Of a stretch of DNA of 64,000 bases, positions 10,571 through 20,031 are shown one piece after another. The stretch is from Bacteroidota bacterium (GTDB lineage: Bacteria > Bacteroidota > Bacteroidia > AKYH767-A > OLB10), in assembly GCA_016713925.1 (NCBI GenBank), contig JADJOH010000002.1, positions 1,302,001-1,366,000 of the forward strand, read 5' to 3'. Below the pieces are notes generated by a model. The model had not been told where the DNA came from and searched no databases. It worked only from the letters and a program-made list of their open reading frames with translations. The position numbers were made by a program, and so were the translations under genes. How positions within the stretch are numbered: position 1 is the stretch's first letter; the number at the start of each line of letters is the position of its first letter.

Positions 10571-12193
10571 ATGAAAAGTAAATTTATACTCTTCTTATCC
10601 TTCCTCCTGTTTTGCCGTACCCCATCTCCGGCGCAGGGATCACTAACACGTTTATGGGAAAACAGCCACAATGGAACACTGACCGGTTTGGATCATGCCA
10701 ATGCCATCGTGGTCACGTCTAACGGTGATGTATATGTTACCGGGCAGAGTTTTCAGAACAGCACCACCGGATCCATCACAACTGTAAAATACGATGCTGC
10801 GGGTAACATGGTTTGGACAGACAATTACAAAGGCGTTATTGTTACAGCAATGAATGAAGGGATCGACCTTTGCCTGGACCCTTTCGGGAATGTTATTGTA
10901 ACAGGAGACGTGGCTTTCAATGACGGCGATTTTTGCATTATGAAATTCAACAGTGCAGGACGTGTTTGGGCAAAAAGTAAGGAGCCGTATTGGTTTAATT
11001 CCAGTTATGATTATGCAAGACAAGTGGAAACCGATGCCGCCGGAAACATTTATACTGTTGCCATGATCACTTCACTTTCAGGAAATCTGTACGATCTATA
11101 CACCCTGAAATGTGACAGTGCCGGAAATGATATCTGGTCGGTTGATTACTCCAGTGCCAGCGGAGATGACTATGCGCAAGGTCTTGCTGTTACCGACAAT
11201 GGCCATTGTTTCTCCCTCACCGGTTCCTTTAACTTTTTTGGAAGTGCCACTTACGATATGCAAACCTTGCACTATGATTCTTCAGGAGCACAACAATGGA
11301 TCAGCAATTATAATTGTCAGAGCAGTCAGAGCGAGGATTTTCCCATTGACATAAAATGTGACAACAACTACAACACATGGGTATGTGGAGCTGCTGACAC
11401 CGGCACTACAACCAGCATGGTCGCTTTTAAACAAAATCAATATGGTACACGCTTATGGACGGTTAACTATAACGGCAATGCCAATGGGAACGATTCCGCT
11501 ATAGCCATTTCTTCATTGCCCAATAATCTCACAGCGGTATGTGGCCGGACAAAAGAGCTCATCAACGGCTTATCGAGAGATGTCATCACGACCATGGTCA
11601 TTGACTCCGGTACTGTATTATGGATGATGCAATACGCCGGAGATTCGACCGGTGCTGTTCCTACAGCGATGACAACTGATGCAGATGGAAACATCTATAT
11701 CACAGGGTACATTTCTACAATAGGCTCCGGGAAAAATGCAGTACTCCTGGTGTACGATATTACCGGTAACCTGATTTATGCTGACGAATATGCAGGCTCC
11801 TATTTCGGCGATGATATCTTCACTGATGTATATGTGGATGCACTCCGTTATATCTATGTTACCGGCTCCGCTTCCTCAGCAGCCGGGAACAATGACTACA
11901 TTACCATTAAATATGCCATGCCCGGGATAAGTAGTCTTCCGGAAAAAAAGGAACAGCATGCCCTGCGCATTTATCCTAATCCGAACCACGGGCGTTTTCA
12001 ACTATTGGTAGACGGGAAAGCGGTTGACAAAGGGGAATTATTCATTTATGATGCTCAGGGCCATCTCGCACATTCTTCAAAAATAAATTCAAACCACGAT
12101 ACGTATTCGGGCGGCGAACTACCGTCCGGATTGTATCTGTTAAGATATTCGGACAATACCATTGAATACACCGGAAAAATCATGGTTTATTAA
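10571..12193 (+). CDS. Secreted beta-propeller (SBBP-like) protein with T9SS sorting domain
   Basis: 540 residues with a signal peptide (MKSKFILFLSFLLFCRTPSP, cleaved near AQG). The mature part consists of repeated units of the type D-x-x-G-N-x-Y-V/I-T-G, for example SNGDVYVTGQS and ADGNIYITGYI, alternating with K-Y-D-x-x-G-N-x-x-W. This is the SBBP-type beta-propeller pattern. The C-terminal ~75 residues form a T9SS type A domain (LRIYPNPNHGRF ... GLYLLRYSDN ... KIMVY), so the protein should cross the outer membrane by the type IX system. Its ligand is unknown. The next gene starts 18 bp downstream on the same strand, indicating an operon. Confidence 0.85.
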   Translation: MKSKFILFLSFLLFCRTPSPAQGSLTRLWENSHNGTLTGLDHANAIVVTSNGDVYVTGQSFQNSTTGSITTVKYDAAGNMVWTDNYKGVIVTAMNEGIDLCLDPFGNVIVTGDVAFNDGDFCIMKFNSAGRVWAKSKEPYWFNSSYDYARQVETDAAGNIYTVAMITSLSGNLYDLYTLKCDSAGNDIWSVDYSSASGDDYAQGLAVTDNGHCFSLTGSFNFFGSATYDMQTLHYDSSGAQQWISNYNCQSSQSEDFPIDIKCDNNYNTWVCGAADTGTTTSMVAFKQNQYGTRLWTVNYNGNANGNDSAIAISSLPNNLTAVCGRTKELINGLSRDVITTMVIDSGTVLWMMQYAGDSTGAVPTAMTTDADGNIYITGYISTIGSGKNAVLLVYDITGNLIYADEYAGSYFGDDIFTDVYVDALRYIYVTGSASSAAGNNDYITIKYAMPGISSLPEKKEQHALRIYPNPNHGRFQLLVDGKAVDKGELFIYDAQGHLAHSSKINSNHDTYSGGELPSGLYLLRYSDNTIEYTGKIMVY

Positions 12194-12211
12194 TCTCTAT
12201 GCTTTAAACAA

Positions 12212-15200
12212 ATGAAAAGATCAACCTTTCTCTTCCTTCTCTTTCTGTTAATGCTGATCATCCATAAAGCCACTGCTTCCGGATCAGGGAAGTTGGTGTT
12301 TATAGAGAACAAGGGTCAGTGGCCCCGGGAAGCGCTCTATAAAGCCTTTTTAGCAAATGGTTCAGTTTTCATCACTGCTGATGGCCTTGTCTTCAATATA
12401 TACGACGGAGAAAAAGTACATCATCAACATGACGCCGGTACCATTGCAAATACCCCTGATAAATTAGCCGCGCATGCTTTTCGCTATAGATTTAAAAATA
12501 GCAGTACAACGGCTGTAACTGCCGAAGGAAAAAAACAGCAGTATTACAATTTTATCCAAGGCACTGATCCTGAAAAATGGATGGGGCATGCTGCCGGATA
12601 CGAAACCATCACCTTGCATAACTTTTATCCATCAACGGATCTCGTTATCAAGAGTGAAAACAATCAACTCAAATACGATTTTATCCTGAAGCCCGGCGCT
12701 GATATAAAAAATATAAAAATGATGATTGAGGGAAGTTCAGGATATGAAATCGCCAACAGGAAACTTCATATCAAAACTTCGTTTTCAGAAATAACGGAAA
12801 GTATCCCATTGTCGTACATCATCCGTGCAGGAGAAAAAGTGCCTTTAGAAATTAACTATTCACTCACGAACGAATTGATTTCCTATTCGGCGAATACGCC
12901 CCTTTCCACTTTTGATTCTTTAATCATTGATCCTCTCTTGCAAGCTTCTACTTACAGTGGTTCTTCCGGCACCACGTATGGCAGCTCCGCAACGTATGAT
13001 CATCAGGGAAATTTAATTATCGGTGCCCTGCTTTTTGACACCGGTTGGCCGTATACGCTGGGGGCCTATGATCTCACGTATGGAGGAGCTATCGATATGG
13101 GCATCACAAAATTTGACAGTACTGCCAGTAACCAACTATGGTCTACCTATATTGGTGGAAGTTCGCAAGATGTGGTTTTAAATCTTGCCACAAACAACAA
13201 TGATGAATTATTTGTATTTGGTCATTCCTTCAACAACTATCCGGTAACAACAGGAGCGTTTGATACCAGTCCAAACGGATTAAACGACCTGGTTATTTCA
13301 AAGCTCTCCACTGACGGCTCACAATTGCTTGCTTCCACCTATGTTGGCGGGACCGAAGATGAGGGTAGAAGTCTGAATCTCTCTATGGACGTACATTCCT
13401 TTGGTGATCTGGATAAAGGTGAAATTTATCTCGATGCCCAGGGAAATATTGTTGTAGGATCCTTATCAGAGTCAACAAATTTTCCGGTGACTACCGGTGC
13501 TTATCAGACAACGAATGGAGGAAGTATAGATGCAGTGTTGTTTAAGATGGATGCGGCACTCACCGGAATGATTTTCTCTACCTACTTAGGTGGTTCCGGC
13601 GAAGAAGCCTGCTACGGATTCTGCATTGATAAAAACGGAGACTATGTGCTTACAGGTGGTACCAACAGTTCCAACTTCCCGGTGAGCGTAGGTGCTTATC
13701 AGCCCACGTACGGTGGAGGACTTTCATTTCAATTTGATTCCTTCATTAGTAAAATCAACTCAACAGGAACTTCACTCCTCGCTTCCACCTATTTCGGGTA
13801 CAACAACGGAAAAGACAAAGGGTATAAAACCGATGTGGACAGCTCGAATAATATTTATGTTTTTGGAAACAGTGAAGGAACATTACCCGTTTCGCCGGGC
13901 GTTTTTAGCAACCAGAACAGTGGAAACTATGTGTTGAAATTTAATCCCTCACTGAGTAATTTACTGTTGTGTACTTCTTACGGAGATGGGAGCAACACGG
14001 TAAACGTACAACCCATCGCATTTCATATCGACCCTTGCAATCAGATTTACTGCGCCGGATTTACATCCAGTGTATTGGGGACTCCTACAGCATTTCCGGT
14101 CACTGCAAATGCACAACAGGCACTTCATAACGGGACTCAGGATTTCCACATAATGGTTTTTGCACCGGATTTTGCAGCGATGGTTTACGGATCACATCTC
14201 GGAGGCGCTGTCCGGGAACATACGGATGCCGGTTCCTCTAAATTTGATGAAGAAGCTACACTCTACTTAGGCGTCTGCACCGAAGAAAGTTTTGCGGGAG
14301 GATTTCCTACTTTGCCCACTGCATTTAGTCCTACTTCACAAACACCGGATTGGGATATGGCTGGCGTAAAGTGGAAATTCGATTTATGCACTTCTCCAAC
14401 AACCGGTCCGATTGCCGGTTTCAACTTCACCACGTTGGGCAATTGTGATTCCGCCTGTATTCTTGTCAACAGTACCGCTACAGGAAATATAGATACCATG
14501 ATCTGGCTGGTGAACGGACTGTATGTTTCTTCAGATACTTCGAATAGCTTTTGCTTTACGAACGATGGCAATTATCTGATTCAACAAATTGTTTGCAATG
14601 CCGGGATCTGTGATACATTAATACAAAACATTGCTTTGAATATCCCCTCTCCACAAGCCTTTTCATTGGGGCCGGATACTACTTTATGTGCAAACGACTC
14701 CATTGTTCTCTTTGGCCCGGTGGGAGGATTAAATTATTCCTGGAGTGGAGATGGAATTCCCTTCGATAATAATCAAAACATAACGGTAAATCAGACGGGA
14801 ATTTATAGTTTAGAGGTAACAGATGTCAATGGTTGTATAAGTCACGATACTGTGATCATTCAATTCAATACGACTCCCGTTGCTGCATTCAATTATACCT
14901 TACAATCCGGTTGCTCAGGAGTTTTAATGCAAGCTGTATCCACTACTGCTAATGTCACGCAGGAAATCTGGACAGGTAGTGATGGGATTTCAGGAATTGG
15001 AAATACGGTGGAGCATGTATACACACAGCCCGGTACGTATACCCTGCTACTCACTGCATATAATGGTAATTGTGTGGACACGCTATCAACACAAATTACC
15101 ATCGGCGAGACTACACTTATTCCCGATACTATACCCAATATCATTACTCCTAACGGAGATGGTATAAATGAATGTTTTAATTTAAATATCTCAGATCAAT

Positions 15201-15385
15201 ACAGTAGTTGTTACTCTTTAACCGTTCTCAATCGCTGGGGCAGTGAAGTTTTTCAGAGTAATCAACCATCTATTTGCTTTGATGGGAAATCGGATGGAGG
15301 GAATGAACTACCTGAAGGCCTCTATTTCTATCTGCTACAAGTAGGGACAGAAAAGGTAAAGGGTATCCTGAATATTCATCGATAG
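12212..15385 (+). CDS. Large SBBP/PKD cell-surface protein with gliding-motility-type C-terminal domain (CHU_C)
   Basis: 1057 residues. The signal peptide is MKRSTFLFLLFLLMLIIHKA. An N-terminal domain starts FIENKGQWPREALYKAF, which is the DUF7948-type module usually placed before SBBP repeats. About 245-700 holds SBBP repeats with the recurring core STYxGGSxxD...GN. A Cys-rich/PKD-like region follows (about 740-960, with YSWSGDGIP and EHVYTQPGTYTLLL). The last ~83 residues are a CHU_C type B sorting domain (PNIITPNGDGINECF ... LNRWGSEVF ... LPEGLYFYLL). The protein should be exported by T9SS and attached to the surface as an adhesin-like structure. It is the second gene of a two-gene operon with a type A T9SS cargo. 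Confidence 0.88.
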   Translation: MKRSTFLFLLFLLMLIIHKATASGSGKLVFIENKGQWPREALYKAFLANGSVFITADGLVFNIYDGEKVHHQHDAGTIANTPDKLAAHAFRYRFKNSSTTAVTAEGKKQQYYNFIQGTDPEKWMGHAAGYETITLHNFYPSTDLVIKSENNQLKYDFILKPGADIKNIKMMIEGSSGYEIANRKLHIKTSFSEITESIPLSYIIRAGEKVPLEINYSLTNELISYSANTPLSTFDSLIIDPLLQASTYSGSSGTTYGSSATYDHQGNLIIGALLFDTGWPYTLGAYDLTYGGAIDMGITKFDSTASNQLWSTYIGGSSQDVVLNLATNNNDELFVFGHSFNNYPVTTGAFDTSPNGLNDLVISKLSTDGSQLLASTYVGGTEDEGRSLNLSMDVHSFGDLDKGEIYLDAQGNIVVGSLSESTNFPVTTGAYQTTNGGSIDAVLFKMDAALTGMIFSTYLGGSGEEACYGFCIDKNGDYVLTGGTNSSNFPVSVGAYQPTYGGGLSFQFDSFISKINSTGTSLLASTYFGYNNGKDKGYKTDVDSSNNIYVFGNSEGTLPVSPGVFSNQNSGNYVLKFNPSLSNLLLCTSYGDGSNTVNVQPIAFHIDPCNQIYCAGFTSSVLGTPTAFPVTANAQQALHNGTQDFHIMVFAPDFAAMVYGSHLGGAVREHTDAGSSKFDEEATLYLGVCTEESFAGGFPTLPTAFSPTSQTPDWDMAGVKWKFDLCTSPTTGPIAGFNFTTLGNCDSACILVNSTATGNIDTMIWLVNGLYVSSDTSNSFCFTNDGNYLIQQIVCNAGICDTLIQNIALNIPSPQAFSLGPDTTLCANDSIVLFGPVGGLNYSWSGDGIPFDNNQNITVNQTGIYSLEVTDVNGCISHDTVIIQFNTTPVAAFNYTLQSGCSGVLMQAVSTTANVTQEIWTGSDGISGIGNTVEHVYTQPGTYTLLLTAYNGNCVDTLSTQITIGETTLIPDTIPNIITPNGDGINECFNLNISDQYSSCYSLTVLNRWGSEVFQSNQPSICFDGKSDGGNELPEGLYFYLLQVGTEKVKGILNIHR

Positions 15386-15765
15386 GCAATCCGGAAAAGA
15401 AACTTCAAACAAATAGTTGTACTTCATCAAATGAACAACACCTTGCTTTTGAGGCGGCTATTGAAAACACGTAGAAGTAATCACCATCAGGGAGGAGTTT
15501 TTCGACCATAAATACTATTAGTTTTTAATAAAAAAATACTGCTAATTAAACCGTAACTGTCTGCGGCAGGGGCGAGCGCCCGATCGAGACTCGCGACGCC
15601 GAGCAGTGGTTAATTTACTCGGATAGTGTATACATCTTTTTTTTAAGGCTCAGTGTGGTTGATTAGAAACGGCAGCTGTTACCTTATTAAATGCCTATTA
15701 TTTTGAGCGTATTAGTACACCACAACGAATAGGATTAGAATATCCTTCATAGAAAATTTACAGCA
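15386..15765. other. Intergenic region with a GC-rich island
   Basis: 380 bp between convergent T9SS genes. A GC-rich patch at about 15560-15610 (GGGGCGAGCGCCCGATCGAG region) stands out from the AT-rich surroundings and contains a short inverted repeat GGGGCGAGCGCCC. I see no clear terminator for either gene and no protein-like frame. Confidence 0.4.
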
Positions 15766-17810
15766 TTACCTTTTAACAACAAATTTCGATGTGTACACTT
15801 TATCCAATTGTGTAAGTGTGACCATATAGTAACCTTCCGGCAGATCGCCAATATATAACGATCCACTTTCAGTAAATTTTTCCAGTACTTGATTACCTAA
15901 CGCAGCATACACACGAATGCAGGCTAATCCTTCAATTGCTACATCAGTAGCGAAATGTATTTCCTCTGAAGAGGGATTAGGATAAATGGACATTGAAGCA
16001 GCAGCGCTATTGTTTCCATTCCGGAAAGGCTGAGCACCCACAAGAGGTGTTGAAATAATCACTGTATAATCTTCCGTTTCTCCACCGGTGTACATTCCAC
16101 AAGGTCCGGCAGGGATTCCATAGTTCATAGAAACCCGCATGCGTGTTGTGCCAAGAACTGCATTCGTGGGGACCGTGAAATTCACACCAATATACCCACC
16201 CAAATCCGATGAAAAACTCACCACCTGCTCCCCTGCATCTGTAAAATCAAAATCATGATTGTAGTCGATCCAAATACTATAATTCTCGAGAAGACCCCAA
16301 GGCGTGGATGCTCCGGAAAGATATCCATTGATTGTTGCTCCCTGCTGAAGTGGTGTACTTAAATTGGTAAAATCGGCATATCCATTATTACTTAATGTTT
16401 GATTCACAATTCCACCAATCCAAACGAGATTCAGAAACTCTTGTGCGGTACCCAACCCTCCGGTAGCACAGTATCCTGTACCGATGGTAGAAAATGTCAT
16501 AGTAGTACTATAGCCTGAAGGACCGCTATTGCAAACAGCTTCCACTGCATAATTATATACTGTTCCCCCTACAAGCGTTTTTACTGTTTTAGAAGTTTGA
16601 TTGGTTGAAAGTGTAGTCCAGGCTGCGGCGGATGAAGTTTTATACCGCAAATGATAAAGATAGGCTCCCGGCACAGGCGACCAGCTAAATTTGGCGCTGG
16701 AATCCGTTACATTGCTTGTACTTATTCCTGATGGAATTCCACAAGAGCCGGTTCCTGTATGATCGAGATAGTGAATGGCTGTCATATTCGTGCCCCCCAT
16801 TACATATAAACTGCTATCACTGGCCAGCGTACAAGAAGTGCCCCATCCATTGTAAATGTTTAAGGTATCCAACCATTGCATCGCACCCGTATTTCCATAC
16901 TTCAATGTCACCATGCGCAGATATGAACTTCCGTTCACTTGTGTAAACATGGGACCACCTTTTCCTGTTACAAAAACTTCTCCATTCGCTTTTGCTGCAA
17001 TCGCATAGGGGATTTCATCATTGGAAAGCGTTCCATTGTATTTTGTTCCCCATAACAAGGTTCCACTACTATTCGTCTGGAAAGTAATCCAGTCGAAATA
17101 GGTGGTGGTAGAGCAATAGCCGATAATACTTAATTTCCCGGATACGAATGTAAATCGTGTGGGATATTCCTGTCCTCCGAAATCACTACAACCTTATTCC
17201 CTTTGAGACGCATGGAAGAAAACTGGTGTATACCTCCGAGATTCAAAGTGGTATTAAACAGTATGATTCCGGCCGGGTTTATTTTTATCAGGATAAATCC
17301 GGCGGGAGTAGTTCCGGCGGTACCAATAAATAAATTTCCATTGTCATCTACTTCACTTTTTAAATTGAAAGAATATCCGGTCGAACTTCCTACTACATAA
17401 GATAAATTGATAGTTCGTCTCCAAAGTAATGCTCCGGCCGTATTATATTTCAAAACTACCAGTGCACCGGGGTATTCCCAACCGGAGCTAATGGCATACT
17501 GATAACCCACAACAAAAACATTCTTGTTTTTATCACAATTGATCCAACCCGGTTTCTGATAAATACTGTGAATGCCGGATGAATCGGTTTTTTCCCATTG
17601 TAAAGTACCAAACTTATCGTACTTCCTCGTATAAATATTTTGCGTCGTTCTGTATCCGGTGACGAAAAGATTATCTGATTTATCTCTGGCAATCATAGTC
17701 CCCGATTTTTGATTGCCATCCGCGGTCTTGAGCCAGTCGACAGAATAAGAGGCAAACAGGTTGGTGGAAATAAAGAGTAAGAGGCCCGATAAATATAAAT
17801 GCATTTTCAT
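15766..17810 (-). pseudogene. T9SS-secreted fibronectin III/GEVED-domain protein, broken by a one-base deletion
   Basis: Two open segments, 17810 to about 17180 and about 17180 to 15766, join into one protein of ~681 residues if one base is added to the AAA run at 17180-17182 (reading ...KVVVIFGGQEYPTRFTF). Start MKMHLYLSGLLLF (ATG 17810) is a signal peptide. The N-terminal half is a beta-propeller of DxxGNLFIG and DKSDNLFVTG units. Then come a fibronectin III domain (CGIPSGISTSNVTDSSAKFSW), a GEVED domain (IWIDYNHDFDFTDAGEQ ... GGETEDYTVII) and a T9SS sorting domain (SIYPNPSSEEIHF ... FVVKR). It is probably an intact gene with a sequencing indel, a secreted surface protein of unknown ligand. 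Confidence 0.8.
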
Positions 17811-18051
17811 ACTAGATATATGTTCTATTTCGTGATGGAAGTTCAATTTAATTTTATTAATTACTTATGATAAGAATCATTTCAGGCAATTCTTTTCTGA
17901 TGAGACCTTTCTACGCTTTCGAATAAAAGAAAAGGTGATTTATATCGATAAAAAATTCAATCCCCGGAATCCGGGAAAATTAATTCCCGGGTATCCATAG
18001 TTCAGGGCTTCACTTAGATATACTCATCAACGGGTGGTATACTTATATTAC

Positions 18052-18480
18052 TTAGATTTTTTCAAAGGTCAATAAATCGGTCCCTCCGTTTCCTCCGCTG
18101 ACATCTTCCAATTGAATTTTGGCTGAGGTTTGTTGCAGGATATGCCAGTCGTCAGTGATTTCAATAAAGTCATTATTTGTTGTAAAAGTCAGGTAGAGTT
18201 TATTCTGGCTATCATCAAATCCGGTGGACCATGTACCTGTAACGGTAGCTGCTCCGGACTTAGAAGCCGTGACGGATCCTCCACTACTGAAGGTAAATTC
18301 ATAGCCGCTAAAATGATTGGTTTCATCGTTACCGCTATCGTTATACAATGTTACCCGCCATTTCCCCTGCGTAACCGAGGTAGAGGAAGAAGGGGTTGCT
18401 GAATCATCATCTTTCTTACAGGAAACAAATCCCACAGACAGCAACAGTACTAATGCAAACCATTTCATAGACTTTTTCAT
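18052..18480 (-). CDS. Small lipocalin-like lipoprotein
   Basis: 142 residues. A lipoprotein signal ends in the lipobox SVGFVSC with the lipidated Cys at position 21, followed by KKDDDS, the usual Bacteroidota sequence for a periplasm- or surface-facing lipoprotein. The rest (GKWRVTLYNDSGND, FSGYEFTFSSGGSVTA, GTWSTGFDD, LYLTFTTNNDF) has the strand pattern of the lipocalin-like/DUF4923-type small lipoproteins. No enzymatic motif is visible. It lies 24 bp downstream of the stop-to-start region of the T9SS protein at 18505-19731, on the same strand, so the two may be cotranscribed. Confidence 0.8.
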   Translation of the reverse strand: MKKSMKWFALVLLLSVGFVSCKKDDDSATPSSSTSVTQGKWRVTLYNDSGNDETNHFSGYEFTFSSGGSVTASKSGAATVTGTWSTGFDDSQNKLYLTFTTNNDFIEITDDWHILQQTSAKIQLEDVSGGNGGTDLLTFEKI

Positions 18481-18504
18481 ACAATATATTTTTTATAATT
18501 TTTT

Positions 18505-19731
18505 TTATTTTTTAATAAGCTTTTGTACTCCTGTCCGGTCGTCATTCTCCAAACGAAGCAAATAGATACCGGGAGAGAGTTGAAGATGTGAGATATTGAC
18601 AGAATGATGATCTGCTTTCCTTTGCAGCACTTCAGTATAAAGCACTTTTCCGGTGGCATCCATCAGCACTGCTTTTGACCAATTCACATCGGATTTCAAA
18701 ATATGAATTTCATCTTCTATCGGATTGGGGTAAACATTTACGGGAACTGCATTTTTAATATCTTCTATTCCGGCAGGAGAGCTATATTTATACAGATCAC
18801 CATCAGAATCCAGGAACCAACCGAGTCCGGAATTTCTCATCTCGATCGCCATAATATCAGCACCAGAGGAACTGGTTTGTGAAACCCATGTGGTTCCCCC
18901 ATCGGAAGTGTACTTCATTTCTCCGCTCAGCCCCACCAGCCAGCCTTCAGTAGCACTCACAAAAGCTACATCATTAAAATCAACGGTTGTATTAGATGTT
19001 TGAGCTACCCACGTTTGGCCGGCAGTATTAGAATAGACCACGGCGCCACCTTCTCCACACACCCAGGCATCATTACCGGAAATGGAAATCGACATTAAAT
19101 TATCTCCCGTACCGGAAGTCACCGACTGCCAGGACACCCCGCCATCCGTGGTGAGGTAGAGTTCACCGCCTCCACAGGCAAACAATCCGGTTGTTGAATT
19201 ATAGAAGCGCATACTGAAACCATCTTCATTGGTAAGTGACTGAGGTGACCAGGTTACTCCGCCATCTACCGTTTTTTGCAATAATCCATTCTTCCCCATT
19301 ACCCATCCGGTACTTGCATTCAGGAAGAAAACGTTATTAACTCTTTCATTAAAGAGCACCGGTGCTGACCATGTGCTTCCTCCATTCGTCGTTTTCATAA
19401 ACATGCCGGAATTCCCTCCTGCACCACGACCGGCAATAAAACCTTCATTGGCATTGAGAAAATAACATTTAAATGTATTTCCTTTTGCATTGTTTAACGG
19501 AAAATGTGACCAGGATTGACCTCCATTTTGGGTAGTTATACAAACAGTAGTTACAAACGTTCCGTTCTGCGTAGAATCAGCAATGATAAATCCGGTATTA
19601 TCATCAATAAAGTGCATGTCGCCCGGTTCAATATTCTGAAACTGGTTTTGAAGATTCCATGTCTGTGCCATACCATTTAAATGTAGCAGACAAGTGAACG
19701 TAATAGCAGTAAATATTTTTATCATTTTCAT
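18505..19731 (-). CDS. Asp-box (YCF48-like) beta-propeller protein with T9SS sorting domain
   Basis: 408 residues counting from ATG 19731 (signal peptide MKMIKIFTAITFTCLLHLNG, cleaved after MAQ). An upstream in-frame ATG at 19764 would add a polar extension before the signal and is less likely. The mature domain has at least six Asp-box repeats (TQNGGQSW, TTNGGSTW, TVDGGVTW, TTDGGVSW, SNTAGQTW, TSDGGTTW), the signature of YCF48/sortilin-like propellers. The C-terminus (VYPNPIEDEIHIL ... GIYLLRLENDD ... KLIKK) is a T9SS type A sorting domain. The catalytic residues of sialidases are not evident, so a binding or scaffold role is more likely than glycan cleavage. Confidence 0.87.
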   Translation of the reverse strand: MKMIKIFTAITFTCLLHLNGMAQTWNLQNQFQNIEPGDMHFIDDNTGFIIADSTQNGTFVTTVCITTQNGGQSWSHFPLNNAKGNTFKCYFLNANEGFIAGRGAGGNSGMFMKTTNGGSTWSAPVLFNERVNNVFFLNASTGWVMGKNGLLQKTVDGGVTWSPQSLTNEDGFSMRFYNSTTGLFACGGGELYLTTDGGVSWQSVTSGTGDNLMSISISGNDAWVCGEGGAVVYSNTAGQTWVAQTSNTTVDFNDVAFVSATEGWLVGLSGEMKYTSDGGTTWVSQTSSSGADIMAIEMRNSGLGWFLDSDGDLYKYSSPAGIEDIKNAVPVNVYPNPIEDEIHILKSDVNWSKAVLMDATGKVLYTEVLQRKADHHSVNISHLQLSPGIYLLRLENDDRTGVQKLIKK

Positions 19732-20031
19732 TGTTGGTTGAGGTGGATTGTATTTTTTGTTCATATCAAAGGAACCGCCTTTTCAACTATGATGCAATTG
19801 AAGTTGACTGAACGGGGTGAAACAGATGCTGAACGGGAAGGAAGCTGTCAACCTATGACAAAAAGCTTTTACGTCGCTCCTTAAAACGCAAGAGTTCCTC
19901 CGGGTGAACTCCTGGAAAAAGAGGTTGGTGTTTATGAACCAAGCCGTCTTAAAAAGAACAGTATTCATTAACATAATCTTCCAAACAAATATCAAAGAAT
20001 ACCCCTATATTCGTACAAAGAAACCATCGAA

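Noticed and set aside
19783..19995. 70-codon minus-strand frame upstream of the Asp-box protein
   Set aside because: No conserved features and no spacing or promoter to support it; the composition is like the intergenic DNA.
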